64,000 nt of DNA. Source: Chloroflexota bacterium. GTDB lineage: Bacteria; Chloroflexota; Anaerolineae; Caldilineales; Caldilineaceae. The notes beneath the pieces were generated by a model, which ran no database searches, was not told where the DNA came from, and saw only the letters and a list, made by a program, of their open reading frames with translations. Positions 17,614 through 26,012 of the stretch are shown here, piece after piece; positions within the stretch are counted from its first letter, which is position 1, and each line of letters opens with the position of its first letter. The translations under genes were made by a program, and so were the position numbers. The stretch spans positions 9,050 to 73,049 of the forward strand of contig BOKO01000028.1 of the NCBI GenBank assembly GCA_016861025.1, read 5' to 3'.

Positions 17614-19800
17614 GTGGGGGTAGAAAATCCGTCATTTTGGTTTGTAGGCGCGAGCTATGGGGGGACAGACGATCAGACGCCCCGTTTCCTGGCCGAAGGG
17701 ATATGGGAGAACGGATACGAGGACAAGTATCTCGATACCGTTCGCGCCATGCAGCCCGGAGAGCGAATAGCGATCAAGGCTGCCTATACGCAGAAGCACG
17801 AGCTTCCTTTCGACAACCGAGACCAGACGGTATCGGTGATGGCGATCAAAGCGATCGGCACCATCACCGAGAATCTCGGGGATGGTCGGCACGTCAAGGT
17901 GGATTGGACGCCACTCGATCCTGCCAAGATCTGGTATTTCTACACCTATCAACGCACGATCTGGCGTGTGCAGCGTGGCAAATGGACGGCGGACGCATTG
18001 ATCGATTTCGCCTTCGGAGATGCCCAGCAGGATATCGACCGTTTCCGCAATGCCCCATACTGGGCTGAGCGTTTCGGAGACGGAGCAGCTGACAAACGGC
18101 GCTTCGGCTGGACTAAGTTTTACGAAGCCATTGCCACCAAACTGCTCGATTACAGGAACAATCGGGCAGCACTGGTTGCAGGCATTCGAGACATCGCGGG
18201 GCGTGCTGAAGGTCTTGGATACCTTACCGAAGACAAGTACGTCGACGGCACGACTGGATTTGTACGCGACATTTGCCCATTCACCACGATGGGCATGATC
18301 AACCGGGGAATCACCAACGAGAACCGGAAGATCATCGCCGCCGAGCTGGCCAAGTTTCTCGGCGTAGCGATTCCTGTGCCGGATTCCTTTGAGGGAATTC
18401 CTGTGCTGAATAACATGAAGTCTTGGTACTTCGGTTATGAAAACGTGCGCCCTGCCGACCATATCGATGCACTATGGAATGTATTTGCAGCCGGCCTGCG
18501 CTACGCAGACACAGACGATGCCAAGGCGCGGGATGAATTTTCCACAGCATTCGACAACGCCAATGGGCGTCGTGGCGTCGCTTGGAATCTGACGTTTGGC
18601 CTGTACTGGGCGCGGCCTTGGACCTTCCTCAGCCTCGACAACAATTCCCAGGCCTACATCACGAACTCACTCGGCATTACGATCGGACGTCACGGTCCGA
18701 AGCGGCGCTGTAACGCTGCGGATTACCTCGCCACCATGGACATCCTGGAGTCCAAGTTTGAGGATGAGTCATACCCCGTCCATTCGTTTCCCGAGCTTTC
18801 CCTGGTTGCGTGGACCGACAAAGGATCTGACGCATCGCCAGCAGATCCGGAGGAAGAAGATGGTGATGACCACCCGAGTGACAGTGCAATGCCAGCGGGA
18901 GGCGATGCACCTGCCGATCCCTACTCCGTTGACGACATTGTTGTGGAAGGGTGCTTCCTAGATCGTGACGAGCTCGACCGCCTAATCAGTCGGCTGCGCA
19001 GCAAGAAGAATCTCATCCTGCAGGGTCCCCCAGGCACGGGAAAGACCTGGCTGGCAAAGCGGCTGGCGTTTGCCTTGGTCGGGCAGCGAGATCACCGCAA
19101 GGTCAGAGCAGTTCAGTTTCACCCGAATCTGTCCTATGAGGATTTCGTGCGCGGCTGGCGCCCATCGGGCGATGGCAAGCTGTCATTGGTGGATGGCGCG
19201 TTCATGGAAGCAGTGGAAGCCGCACGGGCAACGACACAGCCCTACGTTGTCGTTATTGAAGAAATCAACCGTGGCAATCCGGCGCAGATTTTTGGCGAAA
19301 TGCTGACACTGCTTGAGGCAGACAAACGGTCGCCTCATGAGGCACTTGAGCTTTGCTACAGGCGCAAGGCAGATGAGCGGGTATTCATTCCTGACAATCT
19401 CTACGTCATCGGAACGATGAATATCGCCGATCGCTCACTGGCATTGGTTGACCTTGCCTTGCGGCGACGATTTGCTTTTGTGGATCTGGAACCCCGGCTT
19501 GGGGCTGCTTGGCGCGAGTGGCTCACGGGTCGCTGCGGCCTGTCAGCTGATTTCGTGGGTGAAATCGAGTTGCGCATCGCCAAGCTCAACGAAACGATCA
19601 CCGAAGACCCAACGCTTGGGCGTCAATTCCGAATCGGCCACAGCTATGTGACGCCACGAATCGGATCAATCGAAGGCGATCAGAAGGAGTGGTTCAAGCA
19701 AGTGGTGATGACCGAAATCGGTCCGCTGCTTGATGAATACTGGTTCGATGCGTTGGATAAAGCCAGAACAGCGCGGCAACGCCTGATCGAAGGGCTGTAG
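17614..19800 (+). CDS. mcrB: McrB-like AAA+ GTPase/ATPase with N-terminal reader-like domain
   Basis: A 728-residue protein. The AAA+ core has Walker A LQGPPGTGKTW (G471 onward), Walker B VVVIEEINRGNPAQIFGE and the McrB-type sensor stretch IGTMNIADRSLALVDLALRRRF. McrB hexamers move DNA and drive the McrC nuclease in modification-dependent restriction. The first ~110 residues (PSFWFVGASYGG ... PGERIAIKAAY ... AIKAIGTI) resemble a PUA/EVE-type fold, which often reads modified bases; residues ~110-440 are unassigned and end in an acidic linker. The GTG at 17614 is chosen because it follows the upstream stop by 4 nt with AAGGGG 7 nt before it; an in-frame extension upstream would overlap the nuclease gene by about 175 nt. 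Confidence 0.88.
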   Translation: MGVENPSFWFVGASYGGTDDQTPRFLAEGIWENGYEDKYLDTVRAMQPGERIAIKAAYTQKHELPFDNRDQTVSVMAIKAIGTITENLGDGRHVKVDWTPLDPAKIWYFYTYQRTIWRVQRGKWTADALIDFAFGDAQQDIDRFRNAPYWAERFGDGAADKRRFGWTKFYEAIATKLLDYRNNRAALVAGIRDIAGRAEGLGYLTEDKYVDGTTGFVRDICPFTTMGMINRGITNENRKIIAAELAKFLGVAIPVPDSFEGIPVLNNMKSWYFGYENVRPADHIDALWNVFAAGLRYADTDDAKARDEFSTAFDNANGRRGVAWNLTFGLYWARPWTFLSLDNNSQAYITNSLGITIGRHGPKRRCNAADYLATMDILESKFEDESYPVHSFPELSLVAWTDKGSDASPADPEEEDGDDHPSDSAMPAGGDAPADPYSVDDIVVEGCFLDRDELDRLISRLRSKKNLILQGPPGTGKTWLAKRLAFALVGQRDHRKVRAVQFHPNLSYEDFVRGWRPSGDGKLSLVDGAFMEAVEAARATTQPYVVVIEEINRGNPAQIFGEMLTLLEADKRSPHEALELCYRRKADERVFIPDNLYVIGTMNIADRSLALVDLALRRRFAFVDLEPRLGAAWREWLTGRCGLSADFVGEIELRIAKLNETITEDPTLGRQFRIGHSYVTPRIGSIEGDQKEWFKQVVMTEIGPLLDEYWFDALDKARTARQRLIEGL

Positions 19801-19802
19801 GC

Positions 19803-20921
19803 GTGACAGCGTTGGCGGTGGATGATGGCGCCCAGGATGCCTTCGGGCTCGTGGGGCGCATCCCCGTTCGTAATTTGTGGCTGTTGATGCTGTATGCCTC
19901 CGATCTATACCGATCGATCGGCAAGGGCGCGGTGGCAGTTGAAGACAATCCAGACGATATTCCGGATCTCGTCGCGGAAATCCTCGCGCATGCTGTCGAG
20001 GAGCGGCTACGCCAAAACTTGAGCTCGGGATTCCGTCAGCGAGAAGCCGAGCTTACCCGTGTCCGTGGCCGCATCGATATGCTCACCACGGAGCGGCATC
20101 AATTGCTGACTCGCGGGAAAGTGGCGTGTCGATTCGAGGAATTGACGATCGATACCCCACGTAACCGCTTGGTGTTGGCAGCTCTCGGGGAAATATCAAC
20201 CGTAGTCCGCAGACCGGCGTTATCTCATCGATGCCGGAATCTCGCGAACACCCTGAAGCGGTTGGGCGTATCAGGCTTGCGACCGACACGATCAGAAATC
20301 AGCACCGACCGTTTTGGTCGCAACGATGCCAAAGACCGCTTCATGGTCGCGGCCGCGCAGCTGGCCTTGGATATCGCGCTTCCGACTGAAGGAGATGGTG
20401 GCGACTACTTGGCGCTACCCGATCGAGAGGAAATCTGGGTGCGCCGTCTTTATGAACGCGCCGTGGGAGGCTTCTATCAGGTGGTGTTGTCGCAGGACGG
20501 CTGGCAGGTTTACACAGGGAAACCACTCGGCTGGCAGATCAATGCCAAGACCACAGGGATCGACTCCATTCTGCCTTCAATGCGCACCGATGTCGTGTTG
20601 GATCATGTCGCTGGCGGGCGGAGAATCGTCATCGACACAAAATTCAATTCGATCGTAACCAAGGGCTGGTTTCGGGAGGAATCCGTCCGCAGCGGCTACG
20701 TCTATCAGATTTATGCCTATCTGATGTCGCAGTCTGGAAGTGGGGATTCGTTGGATCAATGTGCATGTGGCCTACTTCTTCACCCGGCAATCGGACAGTC
20801 AGTGGACGAAACAGTAGTAATCCAGGGGCACCCGATTCGCTTTGCGACTGTCGATCTCACAGCACCTGCACTAGCAATTCGCCAGCAGTTGCTTGATGTG
20901 CTCAACTTCCCCTTGCATTAG
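19803..20921 (+). CDS. mcrC: McrC-like nuclease subunit
   Basis: A 372-residue protein matching McrC: N-terminal GRIPVRNLWLLMLYAS, a central VRGRIDMLTTERHQLLTRGKVACRFEELTIDTPRN segment in two parts, and a C-terminal PD-(D/E)xK core with MRTDVVLDH (D near residue 263) and IVIDTKFNSIV (D278, K280). It binds McrB and cuts modified DNA. The GTG start comes 2 nt after the mcrB stop. Its stop codon overlaps the convergent phage endolysin stop by four bases, with no terminator between the two genes. Confidence 0.88.
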   Translation: MTALAVDDGAQDAFGLVGRIPVRNLWLLMLYASDLYRSIGKGAVAVEDNPDDIPDLVAEILAHAVEERLRQNLSSGFRQREAELTRVRGRIDMLTTERHQLLTRGKVACRFEELTIDTPRNRLVLAALGEISTVVRRPALSHRCRNLANTLKRLGVSGLRPTRSEISTDRFGRNDAKDRFMVAAAQLALDIALPTEGDGGDYLALPDREEIWVRRLYERAVGGFYQVVLSQDGWQVYTGKPLGWQINAKTTGIDSILPSMRTDVVLDHVAGGRRIVIDTKFNSIVTKGWFREESVRSGYVYQIYAYLMSQSGSGDSLDQCACGLLLHPAIGQSVDETVVIQGHPIRFATVDLTAPALAIRQQLLDVLNFPLH

Positions 20922-21382
20922 CTGGCCAGAAGCAGGTTTGACTCTTCTCTGCGCCGTAGAACGAGGCCTGGCAATGGCCTCCCACCACCATAAACCCACC
21001 TCTGCAGCTCACTTGCAGCTTGTGACCAATCTCTCTGATTGATCCGTCGCCGCAGCGTTGATGTCTGCAGTCGACCGGCACCGAGGTTGAATGTGAAATC
21101 GATAATGGCTGCGAGACGTCCTTCTGGTTCTGTGGCCAGCACAGGGCAGTAGCGCAGGGTCGCCACCAGCGCAGTCTGTAGATCGCACGCCAGATAGACC
21201 TCGGCCTTCGCTTCGGTAATCGGCGGATGCATCGGGTCGCAAAGGTGGCCGTAGCCAATCGTCCAGAAACCTGCGGGGCAGATGTAGGGAACAGCGGTGA
21301 TCTCGATCCCACTCTTTACCTTGCGTTCGAAACCCTCGAAGCGCTTGGCGAGATTGATCGCCGCTTTCGGAACTTCGATCAC
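20918..21382 (-). CDS. phage endolysin, GH24 lysozyme
   Basis: A 154-residue muramidase. The catalytic triad of the T4/P22-type family is visible: E16 in KRFEGFE, C35 in YICPAGF in the place of the usual D or C, and T41 in WTIGYGH. The C-terminus keeps the NxGAGRLQTSTL motif. There is no signal peptide or N-terminal anchor, so release should depend on the holin encoded upstream. The start is a GTG forming GTGA with the holin stop. It is the last gene of the phage late operon and meets mcrC tail to tail. Confidence 0.92.
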   Translation of the reverse strand: MIEVPKAAINLAKRFEGFERKVKSGIEITAVPYICPAGFWTIGYGHLCDPMHPPITEAKAEVYLACDLQTALVATLRYCPVLATEPEGRLAAIIDFTFNLGAGRLQTSTLRRRINQRDWSQAASELQRWVYGGGRPLPGLVLRRREESNLLLAS

Positions 21383-21855
21383 GGCCGCACCCGGTCAAAC
21401 ACACGCCCCAGGAACCAGAAGTTCAGCACCCCGGCCCACAGCGCCTGGTCGGCATCCGTCCAGGCGTGCAGGATCGCCGTGCCCCACCCAGCGCCGGCAG
21501 TAATGGCAGCCACAAACGCTGCCGTTTTCGCCGCGCAGTAGAGCAACATGAACCAGTAGGTAATCACCGGCCGCACGCTGACCGACAAGGCATCAGCCCA
21601 GCGCACGCCGGAACGCTGGCCTTGGGCAGCGACCGACTCCTTCAGCGCTTCGATGGCTCCGGTATTCCATGCCGCGTCGGCAGCGGCCCCAATTTCCGAC
21701 ATTCGCTGCGCCCCGCGAAGCTTCTCGAACTCCAGCGCCTTGTCCTGCATGGCCAGTTCGTGACTGCGCTCACCATTGCGGTCCATCCACTTCAGGATTT
21801 CCGGGGCCAGACGGAATGCACCGCCGAGCAACCCGCCAAGCAAGGTCTCGATCAT
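21379..21855 (-). CDS. phage holin, GTA-type three-transmembrane family
   Basis: A 158-residue membrane protein. It has a weakly hydrophobic N-terminal helix (1-18), a charged helical middle (about 22-85), and hydrophobic segments at about 97-122 (RPVITYWFMLLYCAAKTAAF) and 137-152. Size, the RPxxxYWF motif and its place just before the endolysin fit the GTA_holin_3TM family, which makes the inner-membrane lesion that lets endolysin reach the cell wall. It overlaps both neighbours by four bases. Confidence 0.75.
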   Translation of the reverse strand: MIETLLGGLLGGAFRLAPEILKWMDRNGERSHELAMQDKALEFEKLRGAQRMSEIGAAADAAWNTGAIEALKESVAAQGQRSGVRWADALSVSVRPVITYWFMLLYCAAKTAAFVAAITAGAGWGTAILHAWTDADQALWAGVLNFWFLGRVFDRVRP

Positions 21856-22145
21856 GGCTGGCCCCCGAACAACTTGATCTTGAGCACAGTGCCAGCCAGC
21901 AAGGCCAGCACCAGGCCGGTGACGATCATCTTGACCAGGGTGATGCCGGCCGTGCGCTTGGCCTCATTGAAGGCATCCAGCAGGTTCCTCAGTTCCCGGA
22001 TGTCGTGAGCGGCATCCTCGCCATCCAGGCCCACGCCGTGCAATGCGGCGCGAGCGCCACGCTCGGCTGCCCGTTCCAGCATCGCTTCGAACTCTTCTTG
22101 CGGGATGGTCACCATCTTGCGGCGCTCCATTGGGGTTGCATCCAT
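21852..22145 (-). CDS. small membrane protein of lysis cassette, DUF6127-like
   Basis: A 97-residue protein with an amphipathic, charged N-terminal part (MLERAAERGARAALHGVGL) and one C-terminal membrane segment (about 69-90). The sequence resembles the DUF6127 family that commonly precedes phage holins. The ATG at 22145 has GGAGGA 7 nt upstream; longer in-frame starts lack a ribosome-binding site. An accessory role in lysis, such as an antiholin or a second holin, is an inference from position. Confidence 0.7.
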   Translation of the reverse strand: MDATPMERRKMVTIPQEEFEAMLERAAERGARAALHGVGLDGEDAAHDIRELRNLLDAFNEAKRTAGITLVKMIVTGLVLALLAGTVLKIKLFGGQP

Positions 22146-22210
22146 GTTTTCGTCCTCCAGAAATACGAAGCCCACCTCGTGGGTGGGCTCGTAGAGTTGG
22201 TCAAGCAATG

Positions 22211-22561
22211 TCAGATCGCGATGCCGACACTCCAGCCGGTGCTCTTGTAGGCTGTGAGCACGGCCTCGTCCTCGATGTAGCAAAGCCAGCCGACCTTTGG
22301 CGTGTAGTACTCCCAGGCACTGGCCACGCGCACGGCGATCTGATTGGTCTTGCCGGCCCACACACCGGTCGCAGCGGCCGGAATGATGTAGCGGTCGCCA
22401 TCGACAGGACTGGCTGGCGGCGTGGCCAGATCCCTATCCTTGACCGCGAGCCCGACCACCGCGCCGAGCCGCTTAAGATTGCCGTCCATTGTCGTGTGCC
22501 ACCCGGACTCGCCGAGTGTCCAGCCGTAGGTGAGCCCAAGATTCGGATCAGTGCTTGCCAT
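22211..22561 (-). CDS. phage tail-tip or fibre-associated protein, DUF2793-like
   Basis: A 116-residue protein beginning MASTDPNLGLTYGW. The central PPASPVDGDRYIIPAAATGVWAGKTNQIAV is the DUF2793 pattern seen in short tail-associated proteins that follow tail-tip genes; it is shown here as one motif of two halves split at ATGVWAG. It overlaps the tail-tip gene by ATGA. A small adhesion or tail-tip cap role is likely but not proven. Confidence 0.65.
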   Translation of the reverse strand: MASTDPNLGLTYGWTLGESGWHTTMDGNLKRLGAVVGLAVKDRDLATPPASPVDGDRYIIPAAATGVWAGKTNQIAVRVASAWEYYTPKVGWLCYIEDEAVLTAYKSTGWSVGIAI

Positions 22562-24771
22562 CAGATGCCTCCATAGTATTTGCCGTAGTTCAGGCCAAAG
22601 CCCGCCCGCTCGAAACTCCGCGTCTGCTTCTGCCAACTGACATGCCCGTCTCGTACCGACTCGATCTCGACCTTGAGCCGGCCGTTGATCCGTCCCAACC
22701 CGCTGTCCGTGGCTTCGTCGGTAGTCGTATAGGTCAGGGACGTCGTGGTCAGACCTGTCAGAGTTTTTTGGAGCCCAAAGTTCTCGTTGTAGATGCGGAC
22801 CGTATAGGTGGTCCCTACCTCGGGGCCGATGTTTCCCTCCGACTGCGTCACCAGATAGACGGTCTGCTGCATGCGGTCGCGATGGGCCCAGGTCAGCGCC
22901 ATCTGGCCCAGTATCACAGTGGGCCACATCACGTTATTGACCCGTACATTCCCCGGTGGATACGGCCGGATCATGCGCTTGGCGAAGGTGTAGCTGTCGG
23001 CAGTCGCCGCCGATTCCGCCAGACGTCCCATGCCGGTCGATGGCAGCAGTTTCACTTGCAGCGACTCCCCGGACAGATACTGCTCGGTGAGCAGTGCTTC
23101 CACGCCATCGGCGAACCAGAGCCGCGCACCGGCCAGATGATTCACCGGAACCGTATCGAGAATGCCCCGTTCGACCGTGATCGTGCCGGCACCGAGATTC
23201 ACCGCCTTGATCGCCACGATCTCGTCGTCGAGATAGGCCAGCTTGTCGAGGCCGACCGATTCCAGATCCTGACCATTGCCGATCGCCAGCACGGTGGCGG
23301 CCGGGTCGATGTCGTTGATCAGCGTCGCGTTGGGCGTAAAACCCATCGCCTCAACCTCGGCAAAGGCGGCGCTGCCCTGGCGCGTCAGCACTTTCACGTT
23401 GAGGGAATCTCCGGAGGGCCGGCTCGCGCACACCACCAGCAGACCACCTTCGGGTTCAAGTTCCGCCCGGGCCGTCGCCGATTCGCCGACCACCCGTTTC
23501 ACCACCGTCCACCAGGGCGCCTCACCCAGTTTTCTGAAAGGCACCGGGGCCGGAGCGGTCAGTGGCGAGACCCAGGATGTGGGTGTCGGCGACACATAGG
23601 TGGCCGAAGGCAGCCCGAAGATGTCCTCCACGCATTCGATGCGCACCCGCCCATCGGTCAGGGTGCCATAGCTGATACGCACCACCCGCATCACCAGTTG
23701 GGCAATGCCCAACTCCGGCCAGGTCAGTTTGAAGACGTCGCCGATATTGAGACTGGCCGCCTTGCGGTTGGCGACCAGCGTCGCCTTGGCCAGTGGCACG
23801 GACAACTGCTTGAGGTCACCCAGCGCCACCTTCGAGGCCAGCGTGCCGTTGCTGATGCCCGGATAGTCCACCGTCACCGAGGACACCACGCCCCCGGCCA
23901 GTTCCAGCGCCGCCAGGTCATGCACGGTGATCGCCGCATCCTTGTCGGTATTGCGGTCCCGGTAGCGTACCGTGACCTGATTGATCAACTCGGATTCAGC
24001 CGGACGCGAGAAGCTTTCCAATGCGAGGATATTGCTGGCATCCAGCACCATAAGATTGGGAAGGCTGTAGTCCGCCCGGGCGAGCTTCAGGGTGTATTGC
24101 CCGGTACGCGGATGGACATAGAGCGTGCCATCGATGTGGCGCAGCACTTCGCCGATGAACTCTTCGAGGGGCTGTTCGCGATCCCATAGCAGAGAGAGTC
24201 CGAACTGTTCGCTGGCCAGGGTGCTGGCGGCCGTCTGGAAACTGCCCGGATCGATCTCACTGGTCGCGTGGCCCAAACCCCAGGTCGCGTTGTTGAGACA
24301 CTCGTAGATGATGTGGGCCGGGTTGGCGTCATTATTGATGCTGCCGCCATAGAGCGCAGCAGGCGCCGGAATGCGCCGTGCCTCGACGCTCCAGGGCTTG
24401 ATGTAGGGGTTCATCGCCGATAACTGGCACTGCTGGACGATCAGCGAAAGCACGCCGCGAAACGCCGGAATGATGCTGCCGAGCTTCTGCTGAAGGTAAC
24501 CGGATACCGTTTCAGCCGGGCCGCCGAACTTCACCTCGACATAACCCTGCACACCACCTTCGCGCGAATCGCCGCCGAACAGCTGCGGGGCATTGATGTA
24601 GATCGTCTGGCTGCTCGTGATGCTGCCGCTCCAGGCGGTACGTTCACCGACGATGATGCGGGTGATGGCATCGACCGGACCATGGCACAGGACCAGATGG
24701 AGCCCCGCGTAGTAGCGATGGCCTACGACATAGGAACTCGAGCCACCACCACGTTTTCCGCCGCCGCCCAC
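22561..24771 (-). CDS. phage tail tip/host-specificity protein (gpJ-like)
   Basis: A 736-residue protein with N-terminal KRGGGSSSYVVGHRYYAGLH, typical of phage tail-tip proteins of the PF13550 (putative phage tail protein) kind. Hub-like domains follow, with LWDREQPLEEFIGEVLRHID and YVHPRTGQYTLKLAR. The last ~100 residues look like a fibronectin-III-type strand set (MALTWAHRDRMQQTVYLVTQ). It should form the distal tip that contacts the host receptor. The GTG start sits directly after the stop of the 66-residue gene. Confidence 0.8.
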   Translation of the reverse strand: MGGGGKRGGGSSSYVVGHRYYAGLHLVLCHGPVDAITRIIVGERTAWSGSITSSQTIYINAPQLFGGDSREGGVQGYVEVKFGGPAETVSGYLQQKLGSIIPAFRGVLSLIVQQCQLSAMNPYIKPWSVEARRIPAPAALYGGSINNDANPAHIIYECLNNATWGLGHATSEIDPGSFQTAASTLASEQFGLSLLWDREQPLEEFIGEVLRHIDGTLYVHPRTGQYTLKLARADYSLPNLMVLDASNILALESFSRPAESELINQVTVRYRDRNTDKDAAITVHDLAALELAGGVVSSVTVDYPGISNGTLASKVALGDLKQLSVPLAKATLVANRKAASLNIGDVFKLTWPELGIAQLVMRVVRISYGTLTDGRVRIECVEDIFGLPSATYVSPTPTSWVSPLTAPAPVPFRKLGEAPWWTVVKRVVGESATARAELEPEGGLLVVCASRPSGDSLNVKVLTRQGSAAFAEVEAMGFTPNATLINDIDPAATVLAIGNGQDLESVGLDKLAYLDDEIVAIKAVNLGAGTITVERGILDTVPVNHLAGARLWFADGVEALLTEQYLSGESLQVKLLPSTGMGRLAESAATADSYTFAKRMIRPYPPGNVRVNNVMWPTVILGQMALTWAHRDRMQQTVYLVTQSEGNIGPEVGTTYTVRIYNENFGLQKTLTGLTTTSLTYTTTDEATDSGLGRINGRLKVEIESVRDGHVSWQKQTRSFERAGFGLNYGKYYGGI

Positions 24772-24972
24772 TTAAGTCTCCTGCTCACGTTGCTCGACTG
24801 CCTCGGCGAGGCGCATGGCCATGGCGTCGCCGGTGGCCCGGAGCCAGTCGGTCGTCACACCGTCCCGACGAAAGTCGTCGAAACTGACCCCGTCACGCGG
24901 GAACCATTTGCGCAGCCCTGCGTTGCAATAGCCCAGGGCCTTGGCGTCCTCGTGGGTTGCGATCAACGTCAT
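24772..24972 (-). CDS. small conserved tail-module protein, unknown function
   Basis: A 66-residue acidic protein, MTLIATHEDAKALGYCNAG, with WFPRDGVSFDDFRRDGVTTDW in two parts and a C-terminal helix. Genes of this size and sequence type occur between the tail-tip genes of related prophages. It overlaps the upstream gene by four bases (ATGA). No function can be read from the sequence. Confidence 0.65.
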   Translation of the reverse strand: MTLIATHEDAKALGYCNAGLRKWFPRDGVSFDDFRRDGVTTDWLRATGDAMAMRLAEAVEQREQET

Positions 24973-25208
24973 TTCTTACCTCCACTGCCAGACGTCTGGC
25001 GAATCTCTGTGGTCTTGATGTCGCCATACCAGACGCAGTTGGCCTGGCGGATGACGCGCGTGCCGAACAGCACAGGAATGGGCTTGCCCTGTTCGGCCAC
25101 CGGAACATCCACATTGCCGGGCGAGACGGAAGCCGGTTTGGGCGGCCGGGGGCTCAGCAAGGCACCGATGACTGTGGTCACCACCCAGATGAGAATTTGA
25201 GTCCACAT
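24969..25208 (-). CDS. small tail-assembly protein with N-terminal hydrophobic helix
   Basis: A 79-residue protein with a hydrophobic segment at residues 4-18 (QILIWVVTTVIGALL), a proline-rich linker, then VAEQGKPIPVLFGTRVI, a motif shared with phage tail-tip assembly proteins and with the first domain of larger tail-tip proteins. It probably helps assemble the tip. Its start is 3 nt after the stop of the upstream gene. Confidence 0.65.
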   Translation of the reverse strand: MWTQILIWVVTTVIGALLSPRPPKPASVSPGNVDVPVAEQGKPIPVLFGTRVIRQANCVWYGDIKTTEIRQTSGSGGKK

Positions 25209-25211
25209 GAT

Positions 25212-26009
25212 TCAGACGATCGAGTCGCCGGCAAAGGGGTTCTTCGCCGGTATCCAGGGGAACCCGCCAAAGTTCAGCGCATTGCCGAACTTGCTCTGGC
25301 AGGTCGAGAAACTGCGGTCGCAGCCGGCGAAGGCTTCGAAGGCACTGCCTACCGCCAGTCCGGGCAGGACGCTCGACAGCGTGACCGTATCGCCCGTGTG
25401 CTGGGTGATCATGCGGGGTACACCGCCCACGCGCAGATAACCGCCGGTCAGCCATCCGGTGCTCTGCGACAGGAAGGCCACCGAGGTTGCCGTCAAGCCA
25501 GAGACCGCGCTCAGCGTGCCGGCGATCTTGTAGGCCTGGTTGTTGATGCCACAGCCCGGGTCGTAAAGGGCATGGCGGCAACCCGTCTGGTAATGCGCCC
25601 GCAGCCCCGGACGCTTCAAGGCCGTGAAGATCGACTCGCAGCGGATCGTCGCGCCGCTGCCGGCAAACACCACGGACGCCACGCGACCTTTCCAGGCGGT
25701 GATGTACTCGCTGTCACCGTAGTGATTGCGAAACAGCGTCAGGGACACCACCCCGTTGGGCCGGCTGGCGGCAAACAACTGGGCCACCGCAAAGTCGCGC
25801 GCACATTCCAGTTCGATGCCATTGCGCGAGAAATCCGGCGATTGTTCCAGTCCGGAACGACGCAGAACGGCTGGCTGGTAGGTGTCGGCCTGGTAGGTCA
25901 CGACCTCGCGGCCACTGGTCACCGCCCAGACCTGCTGGCCAAGGACGAAGCGATAGAGTTCCACCGGCAGACCAGCAGCCGCCGAAGTTTCCTGCGTGAG
26001 ATAGGACAT
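25212..26009 (-). CDS. phage tail-tip protein, BR0599/DUF2163-like
   Basis: A 265-residue protein. VELYRFVLGQQVWAVTSG at the N-terminus and the Cys-rich stretch TGCRHALYDPGCGIN near residue 140-155, followed by CDRSFSTCQSKFGN at the C-terminus, are marks of the phage BR0599 family found in the tail tips of siphoviruses and gene-transfer agents. The cysteines may bind a metal or iron-sulfur centre, as in tail-tip L proteins of lambda. It lies between the 563-residue tail protein and the tip assembly genes. Confidence 0.8.
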   Translation of the reverse strand: MSYLTQETSAAAGLPVELYRFVLGQQVWAVTSGREVVTYQADTYQPAVLRRSGLEQSPDFSRNGIELECARDFAVAQLFAASRPNGVVSLTLFRNHYGDSEYITAWKGRVASVVFAGSGATIRCESIFTALKRPGLRAHYQTGCRHALYDPGCGINNQAYKIAGTLSAVSGLTATSVAFLSQSTGWLTGGYLRVGGVPRMITQHTGDTVTLSSVLPGLAVGSAFEAFAGCDRSFSTCQSKFGNALNFGGFPWIPAKNPFAGDSIV

Positions 26010-26012
26010 CGG

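Noticed and set aside
22555..24189. Plus-strand open frame of 544 codons, rich in His and Arg
   Set aside because: Antisense to the gpJ-like gene; composition is that of a high-G+C shadow frame and there is no ribosome-binding site.
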